From Streptomyces bluensis (GTDB taxonomy: Bacteria > Actinomycetota > Actinomycetes > Streptomycetales > Streptomycetaceae): 64,000 bases of DNA. Position 1 is the stretch's first letter; every line of letters begins with the position of its first letter. The notes under the pieces were generated by a model. The model was not told where the DNA came from, ran no database searches, and was given only the letters and a program-made list of their open reading frames with translations. The DNA lies in contig NZ_BMVM01000027.1 in assembly GCF_014650715.1 (NCBI RefSeq), forward strand, positions 1 to 64,000. Reading direction: 5' to 3'. The translations under genes and the position numbers were made by a program. Below are positions 24,876-33,671 of the stretch, piece after piece.

Positions 24876-25829
24876 GTGTTGAACGTGCGCCGACTGCTGC
24901 TGCTCACCGAGGCCACCGAACGCGGTTCGCTCACCGCGGCGGCGGAGGCGCTGGGCATGACCACCTCCGCCGCCTCCCAGCAGATGTCCCTGCTGGAGCA
25001 GGAGGCCGGGCAGCCCCTGATCGAGCGGCTGCCGCGCGGGATCCGCCCCACCCCGGCCGGTGCCGCGCTGGCCGAACGCGGTCAGGTGATCCGCCGTGAA
25101 CTGCGCGCCGCTCAGGCCGACTTGGACTCCTTCACGGCCCTCGACCAGGGCACGCTCCGGCTCGGTTCCTTCCCCACAGCCAGCGCATCCCTGCTGCCGC
25201 TCGCGCTCACCCGCTTCCGACGCAGCCACGCCGGCATCCGCATCGAGGTACGCGCCGGGGTCCTCGCGGAGCTCCGGGAGATGCTGCACACCGGGGAGGT
25301 GGAGCAGGGCCTGCTCTGGGACTACGAATGGAACCGGTTCGACGATCCCGCGCTCTCCCTCACCCACCTCCTGGACGACCCCACGGTGCTGGTCGTCCCC
25401 GCCGACTCGCCCCTGCGCAGCCATCCCTCCGTGCGCCTCGGCGACCTCGCCGACCAGGAGTGGATCATCCGCGCCGACAACCACCCCGTCGCCGACGTCC
25501 TGCGCCGGAGCTGCCGCCAGGCGGGATTCGAGCCGCGCATCGCCTACTCCTCGCACGACTACCAGGAGGCACAGGCCATGGTCGCCGCCGGTCTCGGCAT
25601 CGCCCTCGCCCCCCGCCTGGCCCTCACCAGCCGACGCAGCGACGTACGTCTCCTGCCCTTCGCCTCCGACGTACCCGCACCCACCCGCCGCATCCTCCTC
25701 GCACGCGCCGCGGCACGCCCCGCCACGCCGCCCGCCCAGGCGATGGCCCGCGTCCTGCGCACCGTGGCGCAGCGCTTCACCGCCCCCGGCCTGCACAGGG
25801 CCCAACTCGGGGCGGTCCGGCGCGGCTGA
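24876..25829 (+). CDS. LysR-family transcriptional regulator
   Basis: 317-aa regulator. HTH at residues ~3-60 (LTAAAEALGMTTSAASQQMS, then PTPAGAALAERG), followed by a LysR substrate-binding domain. GTG at 24876 places the HTH at the usual distance from the N-terminus; the frame is open back to 24816 but would overlap the operator. Divergent from prpF-matC, it is the likely activator of that operon, with the carboxylate substrate or product as inducer. Confidence 0.9.
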   Translation: MLNVRRLLLLTEATERGSLTAAAEALGMTTSAASQQMSLLEQEAGQPLIERLPRGIRPTPAGAALAERGQVIRRELRAAQADLDSFTALDQGTLRLGSFPTASASLLPLALTRFRRSHAGIRIEVRAGVLAELREMLHTGEVEQGLLWDYEWNRFDDPALSLTHLLDDPTVLVVPADSPLRSHPSVRLGDLADQEWIIRADNHPVADVLRRSCRQAGFEPRIAYSSHDYQEAQAMVAAGLGIALAPRLALTSRRSDVRLLPFASDVPAPTRRILLARAAARPATPPAQAMARVLRTVAQRFTAPGLHRAQLGAVRRG

Positions 25830-25902
25830 GGATGCAAGTCTCCGTATCCGGAGAGAGCCCGAATCCCGAAGGAACCACGCATGGGGCGCGGGAGCGGTGC
25901 GG

Positions 25903-25938
25903 CCCGGGACGGCCGGAGTTCCACCGGCGCGTCCCGGG
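25903..25938. terminator. Bidirectional terminator-like hairpin
   Basis: CCCGGGACG and GCCGG (25903-25916) pair with CCGGC and CGTCCCGGG (25924-25938) around a 7-base loop with one bulged base. It sits between the convergent lysR and glycosidase genes. A smaller stem (TCTCCG/CGGAGA, 25839-25854) precedes it. Confidence 0.75.
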
Positions 25939-25948
25939 CGTCCGCGGG

Positions 25949-28636
25949 TTACTTCTGTGTGAGCGGTGTGACGGCGATACGGTCGATGACCGGCGCGTAC
26001 GGGGAGCGCTGGTCGTACTCGTTGTAGGTGTCGCCGTTGAAGTCGGGCAGTTCTTCGGCGGTGAAGGTGAGCCGGTTGGTGCCCTTCTTCAGGGTGACCG
26101 GGACGGTCAGGTCCCAGAAGTTGTTGAAGTGGAAGGTCGTGGGGAAGAGGACGCGACGGGCGGGTCCGCCGTTGACGGAGAGGTCGGCGTGACGGGCGAT
26201 CGGGTCGGGGTTGTAATGGGTGGCGGGGGCCTGTTCGGCGTTGGAGTAACGGATCGTCAGTGCGTGGCGGCCGGAGTGTTCGGCGACGACGTCGACAGTG
26301 AGGGCGTTGGTCTTTCCCTTGCCGATATCGGTGACCGTCTTCCCACCGGAGGCGAAGCTGTAGGCGCCGGTCACCTTGGCGGCGCCACTGAGTGAACCGT
26401 CTTCCGCCTGGTAGACCCTCGGCACCAGAGTGCCGCTGGACTGTGTGACACGCAGGCGGTCCAGGAGCAGCTCGCCCGAGGCGCCCGTGATGGTGATCTT
26501 GTTGATGCCGCCGGACAGGAACAGCCGTACGTCGTCAGTGCCCTTCCTGCCGCCGCCGGCCTGGGGGATGTCGAGCTTCTCGCCGTTGAGGGAAAGCCCG
26601 GCCCGGCCGCCGCCGAGGTGGTCCACGGACACGGTTGCCTCGCCGTCGGTGGGGGAGTGGACCCAGAAGCTCGCGGAGGCACCCTTCGGCAGCGGCACCG
26701 TGCCCGGCCCCGAGGCTCCGGCGTAGGAGTAGCGCGGCTCGGCTCCGGTGAGCGTGGCGTACTCCGCCTCGTAGATCGCGGGCGCGGTCACGCGTGCGTC
26801 GCGCAGGGACAGGTCGATCTTGTCGACGATCGCGTCGCCCCTGGTGACGCCCAGGTCCGGGTCCTGGGCGGAGAGCGTGATGCGGTGCTTGCCCGCGGTC
26901 AGCTTCACCGTGGTGTCGGTGTGGCCCCAGACCACCCACTTGTAGCCCAGCGGCAGGCGCAGCTCCTGCGGGTCCTTGCCGTCGACGCGCAGGAAGACGT
27001 TGGTGGGGCCCTGCTCCTTCACCAGGTCGTAGAGGTTGTAGGAGTTGGCGAAGACGCTCAGGTCGTACGTGCCATCCTGCGGGACCTCGACGTCGAACGC
27101 GAGCACTCCATCCGAACCCGTGCGCAGGCCGCCGACGTTGTAGCCGCCGGAGGTCGCGAACTTCCCCACCTCGGAAGGCGATCCCTCGGGACCGTTCTTG
27201 GAGTAGCCCTTGCCGGTGTAGGTGGCGTTCTCCGCCTCGTACGTCTTCCGCCAGCTCACCGAGGGCTCGGCCGGGATGCCGCCGCTGCCGCCGGGGGAGA
27301 GGATGACCTGGTAGGCGGACATCTCGTTCATGCCCGTCATCGGGAGGGTGACGGTGCCGTCCGCGCCGACCTCGAACTCCTGGTCCGCGAGCCGCAGCGG
27401 CTGGGGGGAGTCGCCGACCTGGCCGGTCCAGGGGATCTCCTGCACGGTGGCGTGCACGGTCGTACCGAACAGTGAGGGGTCGATGTTCTTGAAGACGATG
27501 TCCGCGTCGCCGCTGTTGCCGCCGAAGATGGCCCGGGACTGCTTCTTGTCCTTGTCGAGGGTGGCGACGCCCTGGAGGGTGTACTGCTGGTTGGGGTGCG
27601 GGGCCGTCACCTGGACGGTGCGGCCGGTCATCTGGCCGTAGGCGTTGAACAGCCACCACTGGCCGTTGCCCTTGTTGGCCTCCACGGCCGAGTCATTGAG
27701 GTTGCCGTCGATGTTCCAGTACGCCAGGTCGGCGTCGATCTTGGACTCCTCGATGGCGGAGACCCACTGGACGACCTGGCCGGGCACGGACAGGTGGTAG
27801 TTGTGGCCGTACTCGTTGACGTTGATGGGCAGCGGGCCGACGCCGGCGTCCTTCTCCATCTGCCGGTACTTGGCCACGTTGGTGCGGACCGCGGCGGGCG
27901 ACGACAGCTCGTGCCAGGTCATCACGTCGGGGACGACGTCGTTGGCCTTGGCGTACTGCAGGAAGCCCTTGATCTGGTCGTAGAGCACGCTGGTGTTGGG
28001 ACCGGCGACACGGGCGTCAGGGTCGAGGCTCTTGATGAGCTGGTAGACCTCCTTCCAGGCCGCGAAGTAGTACTGGGGGTCGTTCAGCCAGGAGACCTTG
28101 TTGTAGCTCCACTCGCCGGTGCCGAACATGTTCCCTTCGGGCTCGTTGAAGGGCACGTAGACGACGTGGTCCTTGTACTCGCCCAGGGTCAGGACCTGCT
28201 GGACCTGCTTCCTGATCTTCTCCTTGAAGTCGGCGAGCCGCGCGGGACCGTCGGCGCCCGGCCACTGGTAGGGGAAGCCGCGGTAGATGTCGGTCATGTA
28301 GATGTAGACGTCCTTGCCGCCCGAGTCCACGAAAGGCGGCAGGACCTCCAGGGCGTCCGCGCCCGGATGCTGGGGCCCGTCCTGTGCCTTCGTCGACACC
28401 GTACGCACATGCATGCCCTCCAGAAGGTTGCGGCTGGGCACCCCGTCGCCATAGACGCCGTACAGCGAGCCGGAGGCGCCCCCGTGGAACGCGCCGGTGT
28501 CGCTGCCGAGGTCCACGACGAGCCGTTCCGGCTCCGCGGCGCCTGCCGTGCCTGTGGTGGTGGCGAGTGCGGTGGCCAGGACCGTCACCGCCACCGCCGC
28601 GGCGCCTGCTCCTGTGGTTCTTCTTCTGCGTCGCAC
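25949..28636 (-). CDS. Secreted clan-GH-A glycoside hydrolase with C-terminal CBM-like domains
   Basis: 895-aa exported enzyme. After a signal peptide (VAVTVLATALATTTG, cleavage near TAGAAE) comes a TIM-barrel glycosidase of GH39/GH5-like type: the acid/base Glu is in VPFNEPEGN and the nucleophile Glu in INVNEYGH. From about residue 480 there are three beta-sandwich modules resembling CBM6/CBM35, each opening with an aromatic-rich AEN/AEY/AED stretch (YEAENATYTGKGY, YEAEYATLTG, YQAEDGSLSG). Exact family and substrate are not certain. GTG at 28636 has GGAGA six bases upstream. Two LacI-type operators lie in its promoter region, linking it to the LacI-ABC locus. Confidence 0.8.
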   Translation of the reverse strand: MRRRRRTTGAGAAAVAVTVLATALATTTGTAGAAEPERLVVDLGSDTGAFHGGASGSLYGVYGDGVPSRNLLEGMHVRTVSTKAQDGPQHPGADALEVLPPFVDSGGKDVYIYMTDIYRGFPYQWPGADGPARLADFKEKIRKQVQQVLTLGEYKDHVVYVPFNEPEGNMFGTGEWSYNKVSWLNDPQYYFAAWKEVYQLIKSLDPDARVAGPNTSVLYDQIKGFLQYAKANDVVPDVMTWHELSSPAAVRTNVAKYRQMEKDAGVGPLPINVNEYGHNYHLSVPGQVVQWVSAIEESKIDADLAYWNIDGNLNDSAVEANKGNGQWWLFNAYGQMTGRTVQVTAPHPNQQYTLQGVATLDKDKKQSRAIFGGNSGDADIVFKNIDPSLFGTTVHATVQEIPWTGQVGDSPQPLRLADQEFEVGADGTVTLPMTGMNEMSAYQVILSPGGSGGIPAEPSVSWRKTYEAENATYTGKGYSKNGPEGSPSEVGKFATSGGYNVGGLRTGSDGVLAFDVEVPQDGTYDLSVFANSYNLYDLVKEQGPTNVFLRVDGKDPQELRLPLGYKWVVWGHTDTTVKLTAGKHRITLSAQDPDLGVTRGDAIVDKIDLSLRDARVTAPAIYEAEYATLTGAEPRYSYAGASGPGTVPLPKGASASFWVHSPTDGEATVSVDHLGGGRAGLSLNGEKLDIPQAGGGRKGTDDVRLFLSGGINKITITGASGELLLDRLRVTQSSGTLVPRVYQAEDGSLSGAAKVTGAYSFASGGKTVTDIGKGKTNALTVDVVAEHSGRHALTIRYSNAEQAPATHYNPDPIARHADLSVNGGPARRVLFPTTFHFNNFWDLTVPVTLKKGTNRLTFTAEELPDFNGDTYNEYDQRSPYAPVIDRIAVTPLTQK

Positions 28637-28680
28637 TGAAATCTCCGTTTGTCGGTGAGGGTGCGAGGTCGGTCGGGATG

Positions 28681-28696
28681 GTCGAACCGGTTCGAC
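28681..28696. promoter_or_regulatory. LacI operator 1
   Basis: GTCGAACCGGTTCGAC is a perfect 16-bp palindrome with the central CG step expected of LacI/GalR sites. It lies 45 bases upstream of the glycosidase GTG. Confidence 0.85.
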
Positions 28697-28764
28697 AGGG
28701 GTGTGAGACCACCTGGCTCGCTGTCACGGGGGAGGGGCGTGTGTACGGCGGGTCGACGGCAACT

Positions 28765-28780
28765 GTCGAACCGGTTCGCC
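28765..28780. promoter_or_regulatory. LacI operator 2
   Basis: GTCGAACCGGTTCGCC; the 12-bp palindromic core is identical to operator 1. Confidence 0.8.
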
Positions 28781-28882
28781 GGAAGTTAGCACCGGCGAAC
28801 CGGGCCAGCAATACTCCCCGCGCGACTCTCTCTGCCGGTAGATACCGGTTTCCCGTGTGGTGTGGGAACTGTGCTCAAGGCA

Positions 28883-28911
28883 TTGACACGTGAGCGGTCA
28901 GCTCCTACCTT
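28883..28911 (+). promoter_or_regulatory. Candidate lacI promoter
   Basis: TTGACA (28883-28888), a 17-base spacer and TACCTT (28906-28911) give a good vegetative promoter pointing at lacI. Operator 3 begins ten bases after the -10, over the expected transcription start. Confidence 0.65.
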
Positions 28912-28920
28912 CCCTTCACG

Positions 28921-28932
28921 CGAACCGGTTCG
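28921..28932. promoter_or_regulatory. LacI operator 3
   Basis: CGAACCGGTTCG core placed at the predicted start site of lacI, consistent with autorepression. Confidence 0.8.
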
Positions 28933-28965
28933 ATGACGTCGGACGAACTCGATGAAGGAGCCCCC

Positions 28966-30012
28966 GTGAACATCGGTGAGATCGCCAAGCGGGCCGGTGT
29001 CTCGCGGAGCACCGTGTCGTACGCACTGAGCGGCAAGCGCCCGGTGTCGAACGACACCCGCGAGAAGATCCAGCGGGTCATCGACGACCTGGGCTACCGG
29101 CCGAACGCGAGCGCACGCGCCCTCGCCAACGGCCGGACCAGGACCATCGGCCTGGTCTTTCCGCCGGCCGGCGACCACTACACCGGGATGCAGCTCGATT
29201 TCATCGGCAGCGTGGTGGAGGCCGCGGCCGCCTACGACTACGACGTACTGCTCTCCCCGAGCGGTGTGGACAGAGACCGTTCGTTCCAGCGGCTGCTGGG
29301 GGAGCGACGCGTCGACGGCGCGATCCTGATGGAGATCAGGCTCCAGGACGACCGGGTCGACCACCTCCTCGCCGCACACTTCCCCGCCGTCTGTATCGGC
29401 CGCACCGCGCAGCCGGAGCGCGACTGGTGGGTCGGCCTTGACCACACCGTGCTTGCGGCGGCCTGTGTCCACCACCTCGCTGACCTGGGTCACCGCAGGG
29501 TCGCCTTCGTCAATCGGCCCGAGCGGCTCCTGCGCGCCGGGTACGAGTCCGCGCACCGGGGGCTCGACGGCTTCACCAAGGCCGCCGCGGAACGCGGGCT
29601 CACCGTCCGCACGTACACCTGTGGCGACGACGCACCCTCGGGGCAGGCGTGCCTGGAGCGGATCCTGCACGACGACCCCGCCACCACGGCCCTGGTCACA
29701 CTGAACGAGGCCGCACTGGGCGGCCTCTACCGGGGCTTGGCCCATGCGGGTCGCCATGTGCCGCGTGACTTCTCCGTCACCGGCGTCGTCGCCGCCCGGT
29801 GGGCCGAGACGGTGACACCGCAGCTCACAGCGGCCGACGTGCCCGCGGCGCAGATGGGGCGCCTGGCCGTCGAACTGCTCGTCGAGCGGCTCGACCAACC
29901 TGACGCGCCCCCTCGCCACCAGTTGCTTGCTCCGCCGATCTCTCTTCGTGCCAGCACCGGGCCCGTGGGCACGGTTGCGCCCGTGAGTGCGGGCTCCGAC
30001 GTGAACGCCTGA
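28966..30012 (+). CDS. LacI-family repressor of the carbohydrate locus
   Basis: 348-aa repressor. HTH at the extreme N-terminus (IGEIAKRAGVSRSTVSYALSG, with the hinge-helix YRPNASARALANGRT), followed by a periplasmic-binding-protein-like sugar-binding domain. GTG at 28966 is preceded by AAGGAG; the upstream in-frame ATG at 28933 touches the operator and has no ribosome site. It is followed by the sugar ABC genes and is divergent from the secreted glycosidase; the three CGAACCGGTTCG sites are its likely targets. Confidence 0.93.
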   Translation: MNIGEIAKRAGVSRSTVSYALSGKRPVSNDTREKIQRVIDDLGYRPNASARALANGRTRTIGLVFPPAGDHYTGMQLDFIGSVVEAAAAYDYDVLLSPSGVDRDRSFQRLLGERRVDGAILMEIRLQDDRVDHLLAAHFPAVCIGRTAQPERDWWVGLDHTVLAAACVHHLADLGHRRVAFVNRPERLLRAGYESAHRGLDGFTKAAAERGLTVRTYTCGDDAPSGQACLERILHDDPATTALVTLNEAALGGLYRGLAHAGRHVPRDFSVTGVVAARWAETVTPQLTAADVPAAQMGRLAVELLVERLDQPDAPPRHQLLAPPISLRASTGPVGTVAPVSAGSDVNA

Positions 30013-30018
30013 CCGGCT

Positions 30019-30033
30019 GCCCCGCGTCGGGGC
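30019..30033 (+). terminator. Hairpin after lacI
   Basis: GCCCCG-CGT-CGGGGC stem-loop six bases after the lacI stop. It may terminate the lacI transcript before the ABC operon. Confidence 0.5.
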
Positions 30034-30224
30034 CGCGACCGTCCGAGCGGGAGGCGCTTTTCGCCCCGCCGCCCCTACCCTTCCCGTCCCTTCCGGCCTC
30101 AGGGGCTCCGACCAGGCCCCGGCTCCTCAAACGCCAGGGGGGCGGCCGGCGTGGGCGGCGATGAGATGTGCGGGCCGGCCCCTCAACGCACCGACAACAA
30201 CGGACCCCTAAGAGGAACACCCCC

Positions 30225-31469
30225 ATGAACAGATTCACCAGACGCCATCTCACCGCCACCGCCATGACCGTCGTCGCCCTCACCATCGGCACCACCGCGT
30301 GCTCCTCCGGCGACGGCACCACATCCGCGAAGGCGGAGGACGACGGCAGCTACACCATCTGGGATCCTTACCCGCAGTTCGACAAGGGATCGGACTGGGC
30401 GAAGCTGCTGGACGGCTGCGGCAGCAAGGCCGGGGTCAAGACCAAGCGGACGGCCTTCGACACCAGCGACCTCACGAACAAGGCGCTGCTGGCAGCGCAG
30501 CAGGCCAATTCCCCGGACGTCCTCATCCTCGACAACCCCGTAGTGTCGACGCTCGCCGAGGCAGGCGTGCTCTCCACGACCGACGAGAACAAGGTGGACA
30601 CCTCGAAGGTGGACCCGAACCTGCTCGCGGCTGGTCAGGCGGGCGGCAAGACCTATGGCACGCCCATCGGCGCCAACACCCTGGCCCTGTACTACAACAA
30701 GGATGTCCTCAAGGCGGCCGGCGTGGACATCGCCTCGGTCAAGGGCTGGAAGTCGCTGACGGCGGCGCTGGCGAAGGTCAAGAAGGCAGGGAAGAAAGGC
30801 ATCACCTTCTCGGCGATCGGGACCGAGGAGGGCAGCTTCCAGTTCCTGCCGTGGTTCTGGGGCGCGGGCGCGAAGCTGACCGAACTCGGCTCCCCCCAGG
30901 CCGTGTCGGCCCTGTCCCTGTGGAGCGACTGGCTGAAGAAGGGCTACGCGCCGAACTCGGTCATCAACAACACCCAGACCACCAGCTGGCAGGAGTTCGT
31001 GAGCGGCGACTACGCGTTCGCCGAAAACGGCACCTGGCAGCTCGCGGGCGCGGAGAAGGCCGGCTTCGACTACGGCGTCCTGCCCATCCCCGGCCCCGAC
31101 GGCGGCAACGCCGCGGCCCCGACCGGCGGCGAGTTCGTCACCGTCCCGGTCCAGGGCGACACCGGCCGGTACGCCACCACGCGGAAGCTCGTGTCCTGCC
31201 TGACCAGCACCGAGAACCTCTACGACACCGACACCACCCTCTCCTATGTGGCCCCCACCAGCGAAGTGCGGGACAAGCAAGTGGCGACCGACGCCGAGTT
31301 GAAGCCCTGGGTCGAGGCGGTCAAGGCGGCCAAGGGACGCACCAGCGACGACCTCGGCACCAAGTACCCCAAGATCTCAGAGCAGCTGTGGAAGGCGGTC
31401 CAGTCCGCCCTCAGCGGGTCCAAGTCGCCGAAGGAAGCGCTCACCGCGGCACAGGACGCCGTCAAGTAA
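30225..31469 (+). CDS. Sugar ABC transporter substrate-binding lipoprotein
   Basis: 414-aa extracellular solute-binding protein (family 1). Twin arginines are present at residues 6-7 and the lipobox ends at Cys-26 (GTTAC followed by SSGDG), so it is a membrane-anchored lipoprotein. Binding-protein segments include GKTYGTPIGANTLALYYNKD and PTGGEFVTVP. It should bind the oligosaccharide released by the secreted glycosidase. ATG at 30225 has GAGGAA upstream. The two permease genes follow at once. Confidence 0.9.
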   Translation: MNRFTRRHLTATAMTVVALTIGTTACSSGDGTTSAKAEDDGSYTIWDPYPQFDKGSDWAKLLDGCGSKAGVKTKRTAFDTSDLTNKALLAAQQANSPDVLILDNPVVSTLAEAGVLSTTDENKVDTSKVDPNLLAAGQAGGKTYGTPIGANTLALYYNKDVLKAAGVDIASVKGWKSLTAALAKVKKAGKKGITFSAIGTEEGSFQFLPWFWGAGAKLTELGSPQAVSALSLWSDWLKKGYAPNSVINNTQTTSWQEFVSGDYAFAENGTWQLAGAEKAGFDYGVLPIPGPDGGNAAAPTGGEFVTVPVQGDTGRYATTRKLVSCLTSTENLYDTDTTLSYVAPTSEVRDKQVATDAELKPWVEAVKAAKGRTSDDLGTKYPKISEQLWKAVQSALSGSKSPKEALTAAQDAVK

Positions 31470-31501
31470 ACCGTCAGCCAACCGCGACCCGGGGCCAGTT
31501 G

Positions 31502-32482
31502 ATGAACCGCACGACACGCCCGCCGGACCGTCGGCCGGTGCGCGACCGGAACGGGGCGGCCACCCCACCCCCGGCCCGCACCGCGCCGCGTCGCCGTCGT
31601 CCCACCTCACAGCAGTGGGCCGCCTGGGCCTTCCTCGCTCCGGTGACCCTCTACCTCGCCCTCTTCTACGCCTATCCGCTCTACCGCAACGTCGACCTCA
31701 GCCTGCGCGACTACACGGTCCGCTCCTTCGTCCAGGGCAACGCACCGTTCACCGGACTGGAGAACTACGAAACCGTCTTCCAGGACCCGGCCTTCCGCCC
31801 CGCCTTGACGCACACCATCGTGTTCACGGCCGTGTGCCTGTTCTTCCAGTACGCCATCGGCCTGGCCCTCGCGGTCTTCTTCAACCAGCACTTCCGGCTC
31901 TCCGCCACCCTGCGCGCCCTGTTCCTGGTGCCCTGGCTGCTGCCACTGATCGTGTCGGCCTCCACCTGGTCGTGGATGCTCAACAGCGACTCCGGTGTCG
32001 TCAACGCCGCCCTGCACACCGTCGGTATCGGCCCGGTGAACTGGCTGACCGCACCGTCGTGGTCGCTGACCTCGGTGATCATCGCCAACATATGGATCGG
32101 TGTGCCGTTCAACCTGGTCGTGCTCTACAGCGGACTGCAGTCGATCCCCCGAAGCCTCTACGAGGCGGCCGCCCTCGACGGGGCGAACGCCTGGCAGCGT
32201 TTCAGATGCGTCACCTTCCCGTTGCTGCGTCCGGTCTCCGCCGTCACCCTCCTGCTGGGCCTGGTCTACACGCTCAAGGTCTTCGACATCATCTGGATCA
32301 TGACCAAGGGCGGCCCGGCGGACTCGTCCACCACCTTCGCCACCTGGTCCTACCGGCTCGGCTTCGGCAACCTGCTCCCCGCCTTCGGCCCCGGCGCGGC
32401 CGTCGGAAACCTGCTCGTCGTCGCGGCCCTGGTCTTCGGCCTGGTGTACCTGAGGCTCCAGCGAAAGCAGGCACTGACGTGA
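31502..32482 (+). CDS. Sugar ABC transporter permease 1 (MalF-like)
   Basis: 326-aa inner-membrane permease with six to seven membrane segments after a basic, proline-rich cytosolic tail of about 40 residues. The EAA loop reads SLYEAAALDGANAWQRFRCVTFP, the docking site for an ATPase. No ATPase gene lies in the locus; in Streptomyces such importers usually share the MsiK ATPase. The ribosome site before ATG 31502 is weak, suggesting coupling to the binding-protein gene 32 bp upstream. Its stop overlaps permease 2. Confidence 0.9.
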   Translation: MNRTTRPPDRRPVRDRNGAATPPPARTAPRRRRPTSQQWAAWAFLAPVTLYLALFYAYPLYRNVDLSLRDYTVRSFVQGNAPFTGLENYETVFQDPAFRPALTHTIVFTAVCLFFQYAIGLALAVFFNQHFRLSATLRALFLVPWLLPLIVSASTWSWMLNSDSGVVNAALHTVGIGPVNWLTAPSWSLTSVIIANIWIGVPFNLVVLYSGLQSIPRSLYEAAALDGANAWQRFRCVTFPLLRPVSAVTLLLGLVYTLKVFDIIWIMTKGGPADSSTTFATWSYRLGFGNLLPAFGPGAAVGNLLVVAALVFGLVYLRLQRKQALT

Positions 32483-33342
32483 CCGGGACCGCCATGAATG
32501 CCATGAATGCCAGGAATGATATGAAGCGACGCAACCGTACGTGGTGGAAGACCGCCACTGGCCTGCTGCTCACGGCTGTCATGCTCTTCCCGGTCTACTG
32601 GATGCTCAATGTGTCCTTCACCCGCGACCAGGACATGCGCAAGTCCCCACCCGACTGGTTCCCGGTCCACAGCACCCTGGACGGCTACCGCACCGTCCTC
32701 GACCAGCAAATGCCCTACCTCGCCACGAGCCTGGTCATCGGCCTGGGCACGGTCGTCCTGACCGTGGCGGTGGCCGCGCCCGCGGGCTACGCGCTGGCGA
32801 AACTCCGTCCGCGCGGCGGGGGCGTGATCGGCTTCCTTCTCCTGGTCGCTCAGATGATCCCCGGCATCATCATGGCGATGGGCTTCTACGCCATCTACCT
32901 CCAACTCGGCCTGCTGCAGTCGGTACCCGGTCTGATCGTCGCGGACTCCACACTGGCCGTCCCGTTCGCCGTACTGATCTTCACCGCGTTCATGTCCGGC
33001 ATTCCCCGTGAGCTGATCCAGGCCGCGCAGATGGACGGAGCAAGGGCCCTGCGCACCTTCTGGTCCGTGGTGCTGCCCATGAGCCGGAACGCCGTCGTCA
33101 CGGTGTCGCTGTTCGCGTTCCTGTGGTCCTGGTCCGACTTCGTCTTCGCCAGCACCCTCGCGGGCGGCGGGGCCCATGAGCCCGTCACCCTCGGCATCTA
33201 CCACTACATCGGCAACAACAACCAGGAGTGGAACGCCATCATGGCGACCGCCGTCGTGGCCTCGCTGCCCGCCACAGTGATCCTCGTCCTCGCCCAGCGC
33301 TACGTCGCGGCCGGCGTCACAGCCGGAGCCGTCAAGGACTAG
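32479..33342 (+). CDS. Sugar ABC transporter permease 2 (MalG-like)
   Basis: 287-aa permease with six membrane segments and EAA loop ELIQAAQMDGARALRTFW. It pairs with permease 1. The start is ambiguous: GTG at 32479 overlaps the previous stop, but ATGs at 32494, 32503 and 32521 follow within a short ATGAATGCC repeat; conserved sequence begins after the last. Its TAG stop (33340-33342) coincides with the left boundary of a MITE-like element whose TA target lies in that codon. Confidence 0.9.
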   Translation: MTGTAMNAMNARNDMKRRNRTWWKTATGLLLTAVMLFPVYWMLNVSFTRDQDMRKSPPDWFPVHSTLDGYRTVLDQQMPYLATSLVIGLGTVVLTVAVAAPAGYALAKLRPRGGGVIGFLLLVAQMIPGIIMAMGFYAIYLQLGLLQSVPGLIVADSTLAVPFAVLIFTAFMSGIPRELIQAAQMDGARALRTFWSVVLPMSRNAVVTVSLFAFLWSWSDFVFASTLAGGGAHEPVTLGIYHYIGNNNQEWNAIMATAVVASLPATVILVLAQRYVAAGVTAGAVKD

Positions 33343-33517
33343 GGCGTGTTTCGAAAGTCCCGTCGTCCGCCCGAAGGGCGGGCCCCGCGACGTCTGGTGC
33401 GTGCGATCGCAAGGCGCCGGAGCGCCCTAATAGCGGAGCTATTCGGGCGTTTCGGCAACGCCGCGAGCGTGCGTGCCAGGCGTCGCGGGGCAGGCGGGAC
33501 TTTCGAAACACGCCCTA
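33340..33517. mobile_element. MITE-like element with 21-bp inverted ends and TA duplication
   Basis: A 174-bp element (33342-33515) is bounded by perfect inverted repeats (33342-33362 and 33495-33515, beginning GGGCGTGTTTCG) and flanked by TA on both sides, counted within the feature. The interior is itself a long imperfect palindrome (CCCCGCGACG near 33382, CGTCGCGGGG near 33481) with a central hairpin AATAGC-GGA-GCTATT. It has no coding capacity. TA target duplication and self-complementarity point to a non-autonomous IS630/Tc1-type MITE, mobilised by a transposase elsewhere. It sits between permease 2 and the GH63-like gene and may act as a terminator. Confidence 0.85.
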
Positions 33518-33671
33518 GGCCCTCACCGGACACCGCTCCGACCTCCACGGAGATCCAACAGAAGGGCCCCAACCCTCCTGCGGCCAGTCCACCGTCCGGC
33601 CAGTCCGAGTCCCGCCCGGTCCTCTCTCGCCAGACCGCCGCGCCCACCGCCGAAGAAACGAGTAACAACCC

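Larger units (their letters stand above)
28637..28965. promoter_or_regulatory. Divergent control region with three LacI operators
   Basis: This 329-bp region between the glycosidase and lacI carries three copies of the palindromic core CGAACCGGTTCG: 28683-28694 (inside a 16-bp perfect palindrome), 28767-28778 and 28921-28932. No gene is present. Spacing of 84 and 154 bp between cores would allow looping by a tetramer or independent repression of both genes. Confidence 0.85.
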
